Assembly (NCBI GenBank): GCA_022563405.1
Contig: JADFNK010000013.1
Span: 1 to 41,808, forward strand
Direction of reading: 5' to 3'
Source of the DNA: Gemmatimonadota bacterium
GTDB taxonomy: Bacteria > Gemmatimonadota > Gemmatimonadetes > Longimicrobiales > Gaopeijiaceae
DNA length: 41,808 bases
Part shown: positions 1 to 7,971 of the stretch, in pieces
Layout: every line of letters starts with the position of its first letter
Position numbering within the stretch: the first letter of the stretch is position 1
Notes under the pieces: generated by a model
Told to the model about the DNA's origin: nothing
The model's database searches: none
The model's input: only the letters and a program-made list of their open reading frames with translations
Position numbers and translations under genes: made by a program

Positions 1-361
1 CCGCTCGGCGTGTGAACAGGACACGCTCGGCCTCATCTGCACCAGGGGGACGACCGAGGAATTCGTCCGCCGAGGTCTCCTGCAGGGCATAAGCCACCTC
101 CCCCTGACGCAAGTGCAGGCTCGACTCGTCTTCCAGAACGAGCCAGACGTCGTCGTCGGGACCGTATTCTCCGATCAACCCCGCCCAGCGAGCTGGTGGG
201 GCGTCCGGGACGTACGTCTGCGACCCAACCACGGACCCGGGCGGGCGGCTCGCGCCTCCCTCGTTTTGGCTCTCCCTCGAGCAGGCGGATACCCAAACGC
301 TGAAAGCGACCAAGAGGACCGGCCGACAAACGCTACGGATAGATCGAATGGCAGGCTTCAC
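1..361 (-). CDS. Lipoprotein of unknown function, N-terminal part (runs off the window)
   Basis: The frame is open from a GTG at 361-359 to the window edge (120 codons). A GAGGA ribosome-binding site lies 7 nt before the GTG. The product starts with a basic stretch and a hydrophobic run ending in VSAC, a lipobox, so it should be an outer-membrane or periplasmic lipoprotein. After a Gly/Ser/Pro-rich linker comes RWAGLIGEYGPDDDVWLVLEDE, a GEY-type beta-strand segment like the small accessory domain seen in some secreted serine hydrolases and dipeptidases. That resemblance is from memory and weak. The catalytic part, if any, lies outside the window. It is transcribed divergently from the HmuY-like gene at 608. 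Confidence 0.7.
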   Translation of the reverse strand, partial: MKPAIRSIRSVCRPVLLVAFSVWVSACSRESQNEGGASRPPGSVVGSQTYVPDAPPARWAGLIGEYGPDDDVWLVLEDESSLHLRQGEVAYALQETSADEFLGRPPGADEAERVLFTRRA

Positions 362-551
362 CTTGATATCCTCGAGCCTTCAGCACCAAAGAACGGACCT
401 CACCGGGGGCCAAGCGGCTCTCGGTCGGAATCTGGTTCGAAACTTGGTGAGGACGGCCTCACACAGCAATCCGACCCGCAACGCCCCGAACGCCGATCTT
501 GGACCTTGGGGTCCGAGTGTCGAGGTCGAGCCTCGGGTCGAAGTGCCGAGC

Positions 552-579
552 TTGAACATCGCTCCGATCATAATAGACT
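552..579 (+). promoter_or_regulatory. Candidate sigma-70 type promoter for the HmuY-like gene
   Basis: TTGAAC at 552-557 is followed after 16 bp by TAGACT at 574-579, about 30 bp before the ATG at 608. An overlapping CATAAT at 569-574 is an alternative -10 box. The rest of the 246-bp divergent gap holds nothing recognisable. Confidence 0.35.
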
Positions 580-607
580 TTAGGCCCGACGAGTTCAGCG
601 AGTTGAC

Positions 608-1273
608 ATGACGACACCCCACGACACGATCGACGCCGAAGCCCAAACCGAGGCGTCATTTCGTCCACCGTTGGCCGCGGTCGTGATCATCGGATTCTTG
701 ATCATCGGGGCTGTCATATTCGTGGCATCGAGCCTGCGGCAATCGACGCCGCTGACCTGGTATCCCGTGTCCGTCATCGATCCCCAGGAGGTCGGGGACC
801 AGCTAGTTGGGCCGTCCGTTGTCACCGTGGACGGAAGAGTGGACGAGTTCGCGTATTTCGACTTCTCCACCGGCTCCGTGGTCGAGTCCCCAGGCCCTCT
901 GGGCTGGGATCTCGCGTTTCAGAGATATACGATCCTCGCGAACGGGGGCCCGAACTTCGCGGGGCGGGGAGGAATACTCGATCTCGGGATCACCTCGCTC
1001 GATTCCCTGACCACCGTTCCGACGAGCGGGTACGCCGTGAACACCGCTGGCAACGAGGTGAGTAATCCGGCAACGGCCCGGTGGTACGAGTACAGCTGGA
1101 CCAGCCACGTTTTGAGCCCGAAACCCAACGTTTTTGCGGTTCGGACCGCCGACGGCCGTTATGCGGTGTTCCAGATTCTGAGCTATTACTGTCCGGCTGC
1201 CCAAGCCGGCTGTACGACCATTCGGTACTGGTACCAGGGCGCTGGAGGCACCGTGTTCGCTCCGGACGGATGA
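608..1273 (+). CDS. HmuY-like membrane-anchored protein
   Basis: The 221-aa product has one N-terminal hydrophobic segment (about residues 24-43) after a polar leader, so it is probably anchored in the inner membrane with its bulk outside the cytoplasm. The rest carries the pattern of the HmuY superfamily: YFDFSTGSVV, then GWDLAFQRYTILANGG, then a late FQILSYYCP segment with two cysteines (YYCPAAQAGC). HmuY of Porphyromonas binds heme, but many distant members are uncharacterised and heme binding cannot be inferred here. Canonical HmuY is a lipoprotein; this one has a transmembrane anchor instead. It stands alone and converges with the metallopeptidase gene ending at 1341. Confidence 0.7.
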   Translation: MTTPHDTIDAEAQTEASFRPPLAAVVIIGFLIIGAVIFVASSLRQSTPLTWYPVSVIDPQEVGDQLVGPSVVTVDGRVDEFAYFDFSTGSVVESPGPLGWDLAFQRYTILANGGPNFAGRGGILDLGITSLDSLTTVPTSGYAVNTAGNEVSNPATARWYEYSWTSHVLSPKPNVFAVRTADGRYAVFQILSYYCPAAQAGCTTIRYWYQGAGGTVFAPDG

Positions 1274-1340
1274 CCCGGGGACGCCCGCCGGGGCCGACCG
1301 GGGAGGACGGAGCGGCCCTGAGGATTTGAGCTGCTCTATT

Positions 1341-3482
1341 CTATTTGGTACGCACCACCCAGACCTGCACGTCCGACGCCAAGTCCGTACCTGACGGTGT
1401 GCTCACCCGGAGGGTGAACGAAGAGGTGCCGGGCCCACCGACGAGGAAATACGCCGTCGAAGGGTCTCTAACGGTCACGGTCTCGGAAAAACTGGCGAAC
1501 CCGTACTCGACCGGGTGCAGCCATGCGGTTTCCACGACCCGTTGAGATACGCTGAACAAGTCCCAACTGGACATGGAATTTTCGGCACTCGCCCCCGGAC
1601 GACCGTCCATGTACAGCGCGGCCGCCCACCGGGCGAGATGATCCTCGAGCGTGCCTTGGCCGGCCACAGAAAGTGCCTCTTCGAGATTGTCGAACCCCGA
1701 CAGGTCGCCGTCGATCAGCGCGGTCTGGAAGGCGGCCTCCCCACCGAGCGCGCCTCCGTAGAGATCTGAGGCCCATCGGAGGAACGACCAACTCACGCCG
1801 TACCACAGGGGACGGCCCCCGCACGGATGTGAGACCCCACCGTCGATCCATGTGCACTCCTGTGGCGCACCGTCGATGCGAGGGAGGTCTGGCGAATCCG
1901 GCCAACCGAAGTATTGGACGAGATCCACGAAGGCGGAAAAATACCACGCAAACGACTGGGTCTCCGGTGGGAAATTGAACGCCACGTTCCCGTCGAGATT
2001 CTGTCCCGTGGTGTTGGCGAGCACCACATGGCCGACGATCTCCTCGGCGAGCGTCGCTTGGCCCTCCGCGACAAAAGATGACATGAACTCCAGATCAGGC
2101 TCAGTGAACGAACGGGCGGCCCTGCGACTGAATTGAATGATGTGAGCGAACTCATGGGCGATGATCGACGGGAGGACGTCCACCAACGTCGCCACGGATA
2201 TCACCTCACCCACTTCGCCGTTAGGATCCGGTGCCAAGGTGTAGAAGAACTCACCCTCGTTACTGGAGACCAGTCCCCTCCCATCATCCCGCGGGAAGAA
2301 ATCGCAGGGATTGACGAACCCGAGTAACTGACCCTCAGTCGTCGCGTCCTCATTGATCTTCTTGGTAATAAGAATCGCGATCCGCTCGTTTCCATCGAGG
2401 TCGCCGACATCCCCGAATTCGGCGACCTCGGTGGCATAGATCACGTCGTCGAAGAGGACGCCCATGGCCTGAAGGTCGGTGTCCAGGAATCCATCGAGCG
2501 GATTATCCACGTCGACCCACCACATCGATCGGGCCGTTTTCACCCTCAATTCGGCGGTCACCGTATCGGTGTTCGCGGCCGAGCAATCCCCACCCAACCG
2601 ACGGACTCGAAGGTCCACCGAGTCCCCGACCATCTCGCTTCCGTCCACGACCACACGAGCAGGAGCCCGCTGGGGGGAAGTCCCGGCAAAGGCGGCCGCA
2701 GCGTTCCGGACGTCCGCATTCCGGACGGGACGGATGAGATCGGCCATGAGAGCGTCGTGCCTCTGATAATGGCGCTGGATCAGCCGGGAGGCGGAGTTTT
2801 CGCCAAAATCTTCCGGCAGTGGGTTGAAGCGGGGCAGCACATTCAAAGCTTTGGCCGCTACGGGCCCTGAAGAGACGGCCGTCGGAGCCCCGGAAGGGAT
2901 TCCCGTGACCGTGACCTCGCGTGTAGCCGCGCCGTTCCGCCCCGTGGACTGGATCCCGACCAGGTACTGTGCCGCTCCACCATTTGTGGGGAGGCGGAGG
3001 CAATACTTCGGCTGACGGAAGACGACTTGCTCGCCTACAGCGAGCTCGACGTCCTGGGTGGCCGCCCCGGCGGGGTCCGGCGCTACGGTCACATCGAAGG
3101 CGCTCCCCACGGCACCCCCGGCGGTGACCTGAAGAGTCGCGCTACGAAGCGGGCCGCACCCAGGGGGTACGACGACCGTGAGCGAGGTCGCGGAGGCTTC
3201 GGTCACAAGCAGCGCCACATTGTCGAGCCTGACCGTGTTCGCCGCGGAAATCTCGGAAAAGTTGGCGCCTGTCAGTACGGCGGTCTTCCCCTCTACCATC
3301 GGGTTCGGGGAGACACTCGAGATTTCAGGGAGGTCGGGCGTGGGCGTAACGCTGTCTCCCGAGATTTCAGGGAGGTCGGGCGTGGGCGTAACGCTGTCTC
3401 CGCCGCACGCCGCCGCGTAGCCACAGGAAAGGACGACAATCACCCGAGCGAGGGGGGGAATCAAGCTCATTTTCTGCAACAT
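1341..3482 (-). CDS. Lipoprotein with IPT/TIG domain and HEXXH metallopeptidase domain
   Basis: The 713-aa product begins with a signal peptide followed by cysteines at about 20 and 26 (GYAAACGG), consistent with a lipoprotein. A linker of two identical 14-residue copies (GDSVTPTPDLPEIS) precedes an IPT/TIG-like Ig fold (about residues 55-120). Near residue 443 is HEFAH within SIIAHEFAHIIQFSRR, followed by FVAEGQATLAEE, which could supply the third zinc ligand. This is a gluzincin-like layout resembling secreted M30 (hyicolysin-type) peptidases. It is likely a surface protease, substrate unknown. The start is the first ATG; only a weak GGGGTAGG lies upstream, and a second ATG is at codon 5. 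The family call is from motifs only. Confidence 0.75.
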   Translation of the reverse strand: MLQKMSLIPPLARVIVVLSCGYAAACGGDSVTPTPDLPEISGDSVTPTPDLPEISSVSPNPMVEGKTAVLTGANFSEISAANTVRLDNVALLVTEASATSLTVVVPPGCGPLRSATLQVTAGGAVGSAFDVTVAPDPAGAATQDVELAVGEQVVFRQPKYCLRLPTNGGAAQYLVGIQSTGRNGAATREVTVTGIPSGAPTAVSSGPVAAKALNVLPRFNPLPEDFGENSASRLIQRHYQRHDALMADLIRPVRNADVRNAAAAFAGTSPQRAPARVVVDGSEMVGDSVDLRVRRLGGDCSAANTDTVTAELRVKTARSMWWVDVDNPLDGFLDTDLQAMGVLFDDVIYATEVAEFGDVGDLDGNERIAILITKKINEDATTEGQLLGFVNPCDFFPRDDGRGLVSSNEGEFFYTLAPDPNGEVGEVISVATLVDVLPSIIAHEFAHIIQFSRRAARSFTEPDLEFMSSFVAEGQATLAEEIVGHVVLANTTGQNLDGNVAFNFPPETQSFAWYFSAFVDLVQYFGWPDSPDLPRIDGAPQECTWIDGGVSHPCGGRPLWYGVSWSFLRWASDLYGGALGGEAAFQTALIDGDLSGFDNLEEALSVAGQGTLEDHLARWAAALYMDGRPGASAENSMSSWDLFSVSQRVVETAWLHPVEYGFASFSETVTVRDPSTAYFLVGGPGTSSFTLRVSTPSGTDLASDVQVWVVRTK
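3319..3402 (-). repeat. Two-copy 42-bp tandem duplication in the lipoprotein linker
   Basis: Copies at 3319-3360 and 3361-3402 differ only at the last base, so the duplication is recent. It is in frame (14 codons) and doubles the GDSVTPTPDLPEIS linker between the lipid anchor and the IPT/TIG domain. Confidence 0.95.
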
Positions 3483-3672
3483 TACCTACCCCAACAGTGA
3501 GATCCGAGCGTCGTCCGAGCCCGGAATCACCACCGAAACTGGGGACGGAGGCGATACGGAACGATGGTTCCATGCGGATACGCTCGTCAACAAGAATCAA
3601 CAGCACTCGCCCACCACAGTTAACACGCTCACCAGCCCAATCGTTCCCGAGGCGTGCAGTCAGTTTGACCCC

Positions 3673-4455
3673 TTACGGCTCCGACTCGACGGTGAGCAGG
3701 CGGGGCAGAATCTGCCCGGCCCGGCCTCGCAGGCTGAACATGGCCACGTCGGTCAGGGGAGTGGACTCCGTGTTCACCTCCACGACCACACCTCCCGACT
3801 CTTTGGTCAGAAGGGGCAGGGAAGCCGCGGGATGAACGAGCGCGCTGGTACCCACTACCAGGCAGACTTCCGCGGTTTCGGCCGCCTCCATCGCACGCTT
3901 CAGGATCTCGGGATCGAGCCCTTCTCCAAACCACACCACGTCCGGGCGTAGAAGCGCGGCGCACTTCGGGCACCGTGGCAGAGATGCTTCACTTTTGGCG
4001 TCGACAGGATGGCGATCCAGGGTCCGATGGTCACATCCCGTGCATCGCGTCCAAAAAAGGGACCCGTGAAGCCGGATCGGGGCGGCTCGAGAGACCGATG
4101 TTTCCGAGCACAGCCCCTCGGTGACGGCTTCCTCCAGGGCCAACTCGTGAAGACCATCCACGTTTTGAGTCACGAGGCGCGCGTCTTCGTTCTCGAGGGT
4201 CAAACGGGCGATCGCCTCGTGCGCGGGGTTGGGGCGGCAAGCCCCCACTCGCTCCCTCCGGAATCCATACCACTCCCACACGAGCCTGGGATCGGCCTGG
4301 AAGGCCTGAGGTGTCGCGAGCTCCTCCGGCTTGTACCTCTTCCAGAGACCGTCGGGCCCGCGAAACGTGGGCACCCCCGACTCCGCGCTTACCCCCGCTC
4401 CGGTGAGGATCAGGAGCTTACGGGCCGAGGCCACCAAGTGGCGCGCGTCGTCCAT
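3673..4455 (-). CDS. cobB: NAD-dependent protein deacylase, Sir2 family
   Basis: This 260-aa sirtuin removes acyl groups from protein lysines using NAD+. It shows GAGVSAESGVPTFRG (NAD binding, about residues 19-33), TQNVDGLH, catalytic RLHGS, and a zinc site made of CTGC and CPKC. Tyr63 and Arg66 (WYGFR) match the Tyr-x-x-Arg signature of class III sirtuins, whose members prefer succinyl or malonyl lysine; this preference is inferred. The ATG at 4455 has GAGG about 8 nt upstream. A longer reading to 4671 would overlap the DUF423 gene and lacks support. It lies 32 bp behind that gene, probably in one transcript. Confidence 0.93.
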   Translation of the reverse strand: MDDARHLVASARKLLILTGAGVSAESGVPTFRGPDGLWKRYKPEELATPQAFQADPRLVWEWYGFRRERVGACRPNPAHEAIARLTLENEDARLVTQNVDGLHELALEEAVTEGLCSETSVSRAAPIRLHGSLFWTRCTGCDHRTLDRHPVDAKSEASLPRCPKCAALLRPDVVWFGEGLDPEILKRAMEAAETAEVCLVVGTSALVHPAASLPLLTKESGGVVVEVNTESTPLTDVAMFSLRGRAGQILPRLLTVESEP

Positions 4456-4487
4456 TTTGGGAGCCTCGTGGGAACCCGGCTCCACGA

Positions 4488-4856
4488 TCAGCTGCGCAGT
4501 ATAGCCCAGCCCAGAGCGGCCCAGCCCGCGATCAGGGCGGCTCCTCCCACCGGCGTGACCGCACCGAGCCAGCGCTGCCCGGTGAGGACCAGCGTGTACA
4601 AACTTCCCGAGAACACCACAATCCCGACGATGAACAACCACCCGGCGAGGGTGGTCGCCCCCGAGGGCCACCTAGAGGCGGCCCACGCCACGGCGAACAG
4701 TGCCAGAGCGTGGTACATATGATACCGTACGCCCGTCTCGAATATTTCCAGATCGGCAGGGGTCAGTCGGTCTCGCAGCCCGTGAGCGCCGAAGGCCCCC
4801 ACGATCACCCCGATCATCGCTGCGACGGCACCGGCGATCGCAAAAAATCGCTCCAT
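4488..4856 (-). CDS. DUF423 family small membrane protein (YgdD-like)
   Basis: The 122-aa product has four hydrophobic segments and the family signature GAFGAHGL followed by FETGVRYHMYHALAL. The family is an inner-membrane protein of unknown function, usually about 120-130 aa, so it is full length. The start at 4856 has GAGGAG 4 nt upstream; an upstream extension to 4949 has no membrane-protein character and is rejected. It precedes the sirtuin on the same strand. The 182-bp divergent gap to the MFS gene at 5039 shows no clear promoter. Confidence 0.9.
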   Translation of the reverse strand: MERFFAIAGAVAAMIGVIVGAFGAHGLRDRLTPADLEIFETGVRYHMYHALALFAVAWAASRWPSGATTLAGWLFIVGIVVFSGSLYTLVLTGQRWLGAVTPVGGAALIAGWAALGWAILRS

Positions 4857-5038
4857 GATCTCCTCTCTTACTTCGTCACTTCTACGGGACCCGTCCCCCT
4901 GAACCGGCTCGTACGCCGGGCACGCGGGACCGCCCGAATCCGGGCCCAACCATAGGGGTGATCCAGGCTCGCTGCCAGGCTGGGCCCACGCGTCCGGGCC
5001 AGGTAGCGCGTATTAACCAACCCCTGTAACCTCCCGGC

Positions 5039-6253
5039 ATGCCCGTCACCAGCTTTGCAGAATCCAACACGATCGGAGTCCCCCGGGGAACCACACGCCG
5101 CATCGTGTTGGCCGTGGGCATCGCACACTTCATCAACGACGCCTACTCGTCCTTCCTCAGTCCTCTCCTGCCTCGGCTCATGGATAACCTGGGGATGTCG
5201 ATTGCCCTAGCCGCGAGTCTGGCGATGACGTGGTCGCTTGCGGCCTCGGTTATCCAACCCGCCGCCGGGTACTTGGCCGATCGCTACGGTCGAAAATTCT
5301 TCGTGATCGGGGGACCTTTGGTTTCAGGCATCTTTCTCTCGCTCATCGGGCTCGCGCCGTCCATCGAGGTCTTGGCCCTGATCCTGATCCTCGGAGGGAT
5401 CGGCAGCGCGGCGTTTCATCCACCGGGTGCCGCCATGTCCGGAGGAGCCGCGGAAGGGAAGGGGAGTGGCCTGCGTATGTCCATTTTTGCGTTCTGTGGG
5501 CTACTCGGATTCGCGGTAGGCCCCTTGATGGTGGTCGGTCTGGTGGGAACGGTCGGCCTGAGCGGGATGTGGGTGGCTATGATACCGGCGATCCTCGTGT
5601 GCGGCCTGCTCCTCAAGATGCTTCCGGCGGATCGACCCCATCCCGACGCTCCAACGCCGCCTCCACTGATGGAGATGCTGCGGGCTCTTCATGGCCCTTT
5701 GGGCGCGATTTTCGTCATCAGTGCGCTGAGCGGCTTCCTTCAGCGCCTGTTCCTGACCCTGTCACCGATCATCTCTTCCCAGGACGGTGTCTCCGAAGCG
5801 ACCGGCGCTCTGGTCTTGACCGTCTATCTTGCCGGCCAGGCGGTCGGCACGCTCGCGGGGGGCGTACTCGCGGACCGAATGGATCGTGCGTACCTCCTCG
5901 CCGGCTTGACGGCCCTCGCGCTTCCGGCTCACTTGTTCGCGTTCTGGTTACTCGCTGGGTCCCCATGGATGTTGTTGTCCGCCGCGGTCGCAGGATTTGT
6001 CAACCTGGCGCTTATGCCTCCGGTCATCGTAATGGCGCAAGAAATCTTGCCCGACAACAAGGGCGTGGGCTCCGGCATCGTCATGGGTCTGGCGTGGGCC
6101 GTAGGGTCGATCGCCGTGATCGGCTTCGGCTTCCTCGCTGATGGTATCGGCCCGCGGCCCGCAGCCATCGTCTCGCTCCCGCTCCTCGTTATTGGTACGA
6201 TCCTGGCCTTTCATCCCTCGCTCCGGCCCCACCGGATGCCGGACCATACGTAG
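5039..6253 (+). CDS. MFS transporter, fosmidomycin-resistance (Fsr) like
   Basis: The 404-aa product is a 12-segment major facilitator. HFINDAYSSFLSPLLPRLM in the first segment and AFHPPGAAMSG in the fourth match the Fsr-type subfamily (HFxND and FHP motifs), proton-driven efflux proteins. DRYGRK after segment 2 is the loop motif of the superfamily. The substrate cannot be told from sequence. No clear ribosome-binding site precedes the ATG at 5039. The stop codon lies within the ribosome-binding site of the Crp-family gene 11 bp downstream, so the two are probably one operon and the regulator may control the transporter. Confidence 0.88.
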   Translation: MPVTSFAESNTIGVPRGTTRRIVLAVGIAHFINDAYSSFLSPLLPRLMDNLGMSIALAASLAMTWSLAASVIQPAAGYLADRYGRKFFVIGGPLVSGIFLSLIGLAPSIEVLALILILGGIGSAAFHPPGAAMSGGAAEGKGSGLRMSIFAFCGLLGFAVGPLMVVGLVGTVGLSGMWVAMIPAILVCGLLLKMLPADRPHPDAPTPPPLMEMLRALHGPLGAIFVISALSGFLQRLFLTLSPIISSQDGVSEATGALVLTVYLAGQAVGTLAGGVLADRMDRAYLLAGLTALALPAHLFAFWLLAGSPWMLLSAAVAGFVNLALMPPVIVMAQEILPDNKGVGSGIVMGLAWAVGSIAVIGFGFLADGIGPRPAAIVSLPLLVIGTILAFHPSLRPHRMPDHT

Positions 6254-6264
6254 GAGCCGGCGAC

Positions 6265-6960
6265 GTGCCTCTTCAGGTGATTCCGCGTCGGGACCGCAAG
6301 CTCAACGCCTTGATCAAGAAGGCCACGCCTGTCACGTACCGAAAGGGAAGGGTCATCTACCGACAGGGGGAACCCTCGGCCCTGGTGTTGCTGGTTCGGG
6401 AAGGGCACGTGCGCTTGACACTTCCGAAGTCAGGGGCTGACGGTGGCCGCATCGTAGGAATCGCGGGGCCCGCAGAATTGCTGGGCATAGAAGCGGTGAC
6501 GCTCGACGTCCCTCGACGATACACGGCGATCGCGGGGTCGGCCTGTACCGTCGTCCCGTTGAACGGTGGCGCCGTTTTCAAGGCGCTTCGGGCCTCTCCC
6601 AAGACGCTCTCACAATTCCTGCGCAGTAACGACCACGACCTGGCGGAGGCCCGTCTCATTTCATTGTCTTCTGGATTTTCCTCCAAGGCCCGAATCGCGG
6701 ATGTCCTTCTGGATCTTGCTTACCGCTTCGGAGTGGACGATGGCAGACGAATCAGACTCGACCATTGGTTCACACATCAGGAGCTCGCGGACCTCGCCGG
6801 CGCTCACCGTTCCACCGTAACGACGGCGATCAACGACTGGATTTATGACGGCATGCTCAAGCCGCAGCCGCGCGGCCTCATCATCAACAAACCAGGGACA
6901 CTCAGAAAGGCGGGTACTGAAGCGTCCAGAAAGCGGAAGAGGAAGGTGGCGACCCGTTAA
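6265..6960 (+). CDS. Crp/Fnr family transcriptional regulator
   Basis: The 231-aa product has an N-terminal cyclic-nucleotide-binding type beta-roll (about residues 10-120), a long dimer helix, and a C-terminal winged helix with FTHQELADLAGAHRSTVTTA as the DNA-reading helix-turn-helix. Only one cysteine is visible in the sensor domain, so it does not carry an FNR-type Fe-S cluster; ligand unknown. The start is GTG at 6265 with AGGAG 8 nt upstream, overlapping the stop of the MFS gene. The C-terminal tail is very basic (ASRKRKRKVATR). Its last codons and stop form the first unit of a tandem repeat. Confidence 0.92.
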   Translation: MPLQVIPRRDRKLNALIKKATPVTYRKGRVIYRQGEPSALVLLVREGHVRLTLPKSGADGGRIVGIAGPAELLGIEAVTLDVPRRYTAIAGSACTVVPLNGGAVFKALRASPKTLSQFLRSNDHDLAEARLISLSSGFSSKARIADVLLDLAYRFGVDDGRRIRLDHWFTHQELADLAGAHRSTVTTAINDWIYDGMLKPQPRGLIINKPGTLRKAGTEASRKRKRKVATR

Positions 6961-6991
6961 GGTGGCGACCCGTTGAGGTAGTCACCCCGTT
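6943..6991 (+). repeat. Tandem repeat, 16-bp unit, at the stop codon of the Crp-family gene
   Basis: AAGGTGGCGACCCGTT occurs at 6943-6958 and again perfectly at 6959-6974, then as a degenerate 17-bp third copy at 6975-6991. The unit junctions fall on stop codons (TAA, then TGA). The second copy could encode the dead-end peptide VATR. Confidence 0.9.
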
Positions 6992-7018
6992 GACCGTCAT
7001 TTCCGGTAAGGATAGGTT
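6990..7018 (+). promoter_or_regulatory. Candidate sigma-70 type promoter for the TPR gene
   Basis: TTGACC at 6990-6995 and TAGGTT at 7013-7018 are separated by exactly 17 bp, about 45 bp before the ATG at 7063. The -35 box is good and the -10 box is poor. It starts right at the end of the tandem repeat. Confidence 0.4.
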
Positions 7019-7062
7019 TTTCGGTCCTTCAGCAGTGTGTTCACGGAGTTGAGGCAGGCCCT

Positions 7063-7758
7063 ATGTCCAAGCGGAAGCACCCCTCGAGCAGACGTAAACC
7101 CCAGACACCCCACGAACAAGACGACGCGTTCGTGGCGGGTATCATTGATTTTTCCGAGTGGTCGAGGACTCACAGGCAAGCCCTCACGCTCATCGGGATC
7201 GCGGTTATGGTCCTGCTGGCCAGCGGGATCTACTACCTGAGGTTCCAACAGACGTTGGTGACTCAGGCCGTCAACCGTCTCGAGGATATTCACCGGACGA
7301 TCTCGATTTCCGCCTTCGAGGATGCCAAGACCCAACTGAGTACGTTCCTGGATCAGTTCGGCGGTACGGATCAGGCCCGGGAGGCCGTGATCCTGCTCGG
7401 GCGGTTGCACCTCGAAGCGGGAGATGCCGCGGTGGCCATCAACGTGCTGGAGCGCGCCGACCTCGGGTTCAGGGATCCCATCGGAGTCCAGGCCAACTCT
7501 CTTTTGGCGCGCGCCTACGAGAACCAGGGACGATGGCCTGACGCCGAGGCCACTTTTCTCGAGGTCGCAGATCGGGCTGAGTTCGATTTTGAGAGGCGGC
7601 GCGCGCTCGACAGCGCGGCTCGCGCCAGACGGCGTCAGCAGGATCATGAAGGTGCCGCAGAGCTGTATGAGAGGATCCTGGAGACCTTTGAAGAGAACGA
7701 CCCCGCCAAGGGTGTCTACGAGCTTCGCCTTGCCGAGGTGCGCGAGTTTCAGTCCTAG
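7063..7758 (+). CDS. Membrane-anchored tetratricopeptide protein (YfgM-like)
   Basis: The 231-aa product has a basic, polar cytoplasmic N-terminus, one transmembrane helix (about residues 43-59), and a helical domain with TPR-like repeats (for example EAVILLGRLHLEAGDAAVAI and NSLLARAYENQGRWPDAEATF). This layout matches the YfgM/UPF0070 family, which sits at the Sec translocon in other bacteria; the same role here is inferred. GAGG lies 8 nt before the ATG. It is the last plus-strand gene before the dif site. Confidence 0.75.
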   Translation: MSKRKHPSSRRKPQTPHEQDDAFVAGIIDFSEWSRTHRQALTLIGIAVMVLLASGIYYLRFQQTLVTQAVNRLEDIHRTISISAFEDAKTQLSTFLDQFGGTDQAREAVILLGRLHLEAGDAAVAINVLERADLGFRDPIGVQANSLLARAYENQGRWPDAEATFLEVADRAEFDFERRRALDSAARARRRQQDHEGAAELYERILETFEENDPAKGVYELRLAEVREFQS

Positions 7759-7839
7759 GAGGGTGATCGGAAAGGGGGCTGATCGGCCGGTCTGCTGGCC
7801 TTGCCGCTCAAACTGTGGTATCCAGGCGAAGTCAGTATA

Positions 7840-7867
7840 ACTTCGTATAATATATATTATGTTAACT
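7840..7867 (+). other. dif: dif site (XerC/XerD chromosome dimer resolution site)
   Basis: The 28-bp site reads as an 11-bp XerC arm ACTTCGTATAA, a 6-bp centre TATATA and an 11-bp XerD arm TTATGTTAACT. Compared with dif sites as I remember them, it differs from Bacillus subtilis dif at three positions, and its XerD arm matches the Escherichia coli arm TTATGTTAAAT at 10 of 11. It lies in a 212-bp gap with no gene, an AT-rich island in GC-rich DNA. Genes left of it back to 5039 are plus strand and genes right of it to 27.9 kb are minus strand, as expected where two replichores meet. A tyrosine recombinase (xerD) is encoded at 34213-35133. Confidence 0.9.
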
Positions 7868-7929
7868 TGTACGCTTCACGCCTAGAGTGGCCCGCCGCCA
7901 AAACCACCGATTATCGCCTCCCCCGCCCC

Positions 7930-7971
7930 CGGCCAGCCCCCGAAGCGTCCCGGCCAGCCCCCGAAACGCCC
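7930..7971 (-). repeat. Two-copy 21-bp tandem repeat at the end of rlpA
   Basis: Two 21-bp units (7930-7950 and 7951-7971) share the core CGGCCAGCCCCCGAA and differ at about three positions. They abut the rlpA stop codon. Confidence 0.8.

Noticed and set aside
1-583. Short open frames at the left edge on both strands (33-329 minus, 113-583 plus, 348-611 plus)
   Set aside because: The GTG-initiated lipoprotein frame explains 1-361 with a signal peptide and ribosome-binding site; the others are arginine-rich shadows.
7837-7870. loxP-like site: the first 13 bases ATAACTTCGTATA equal a loxP arm
   Set aside because: The second arm matches loxP at only about 8 of 13 positions and the spacer differs, while the dif model explains both arms. 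No sign of vector sequence surrounds it. The arm match is probably chance similarity between Xer and Cre sites.
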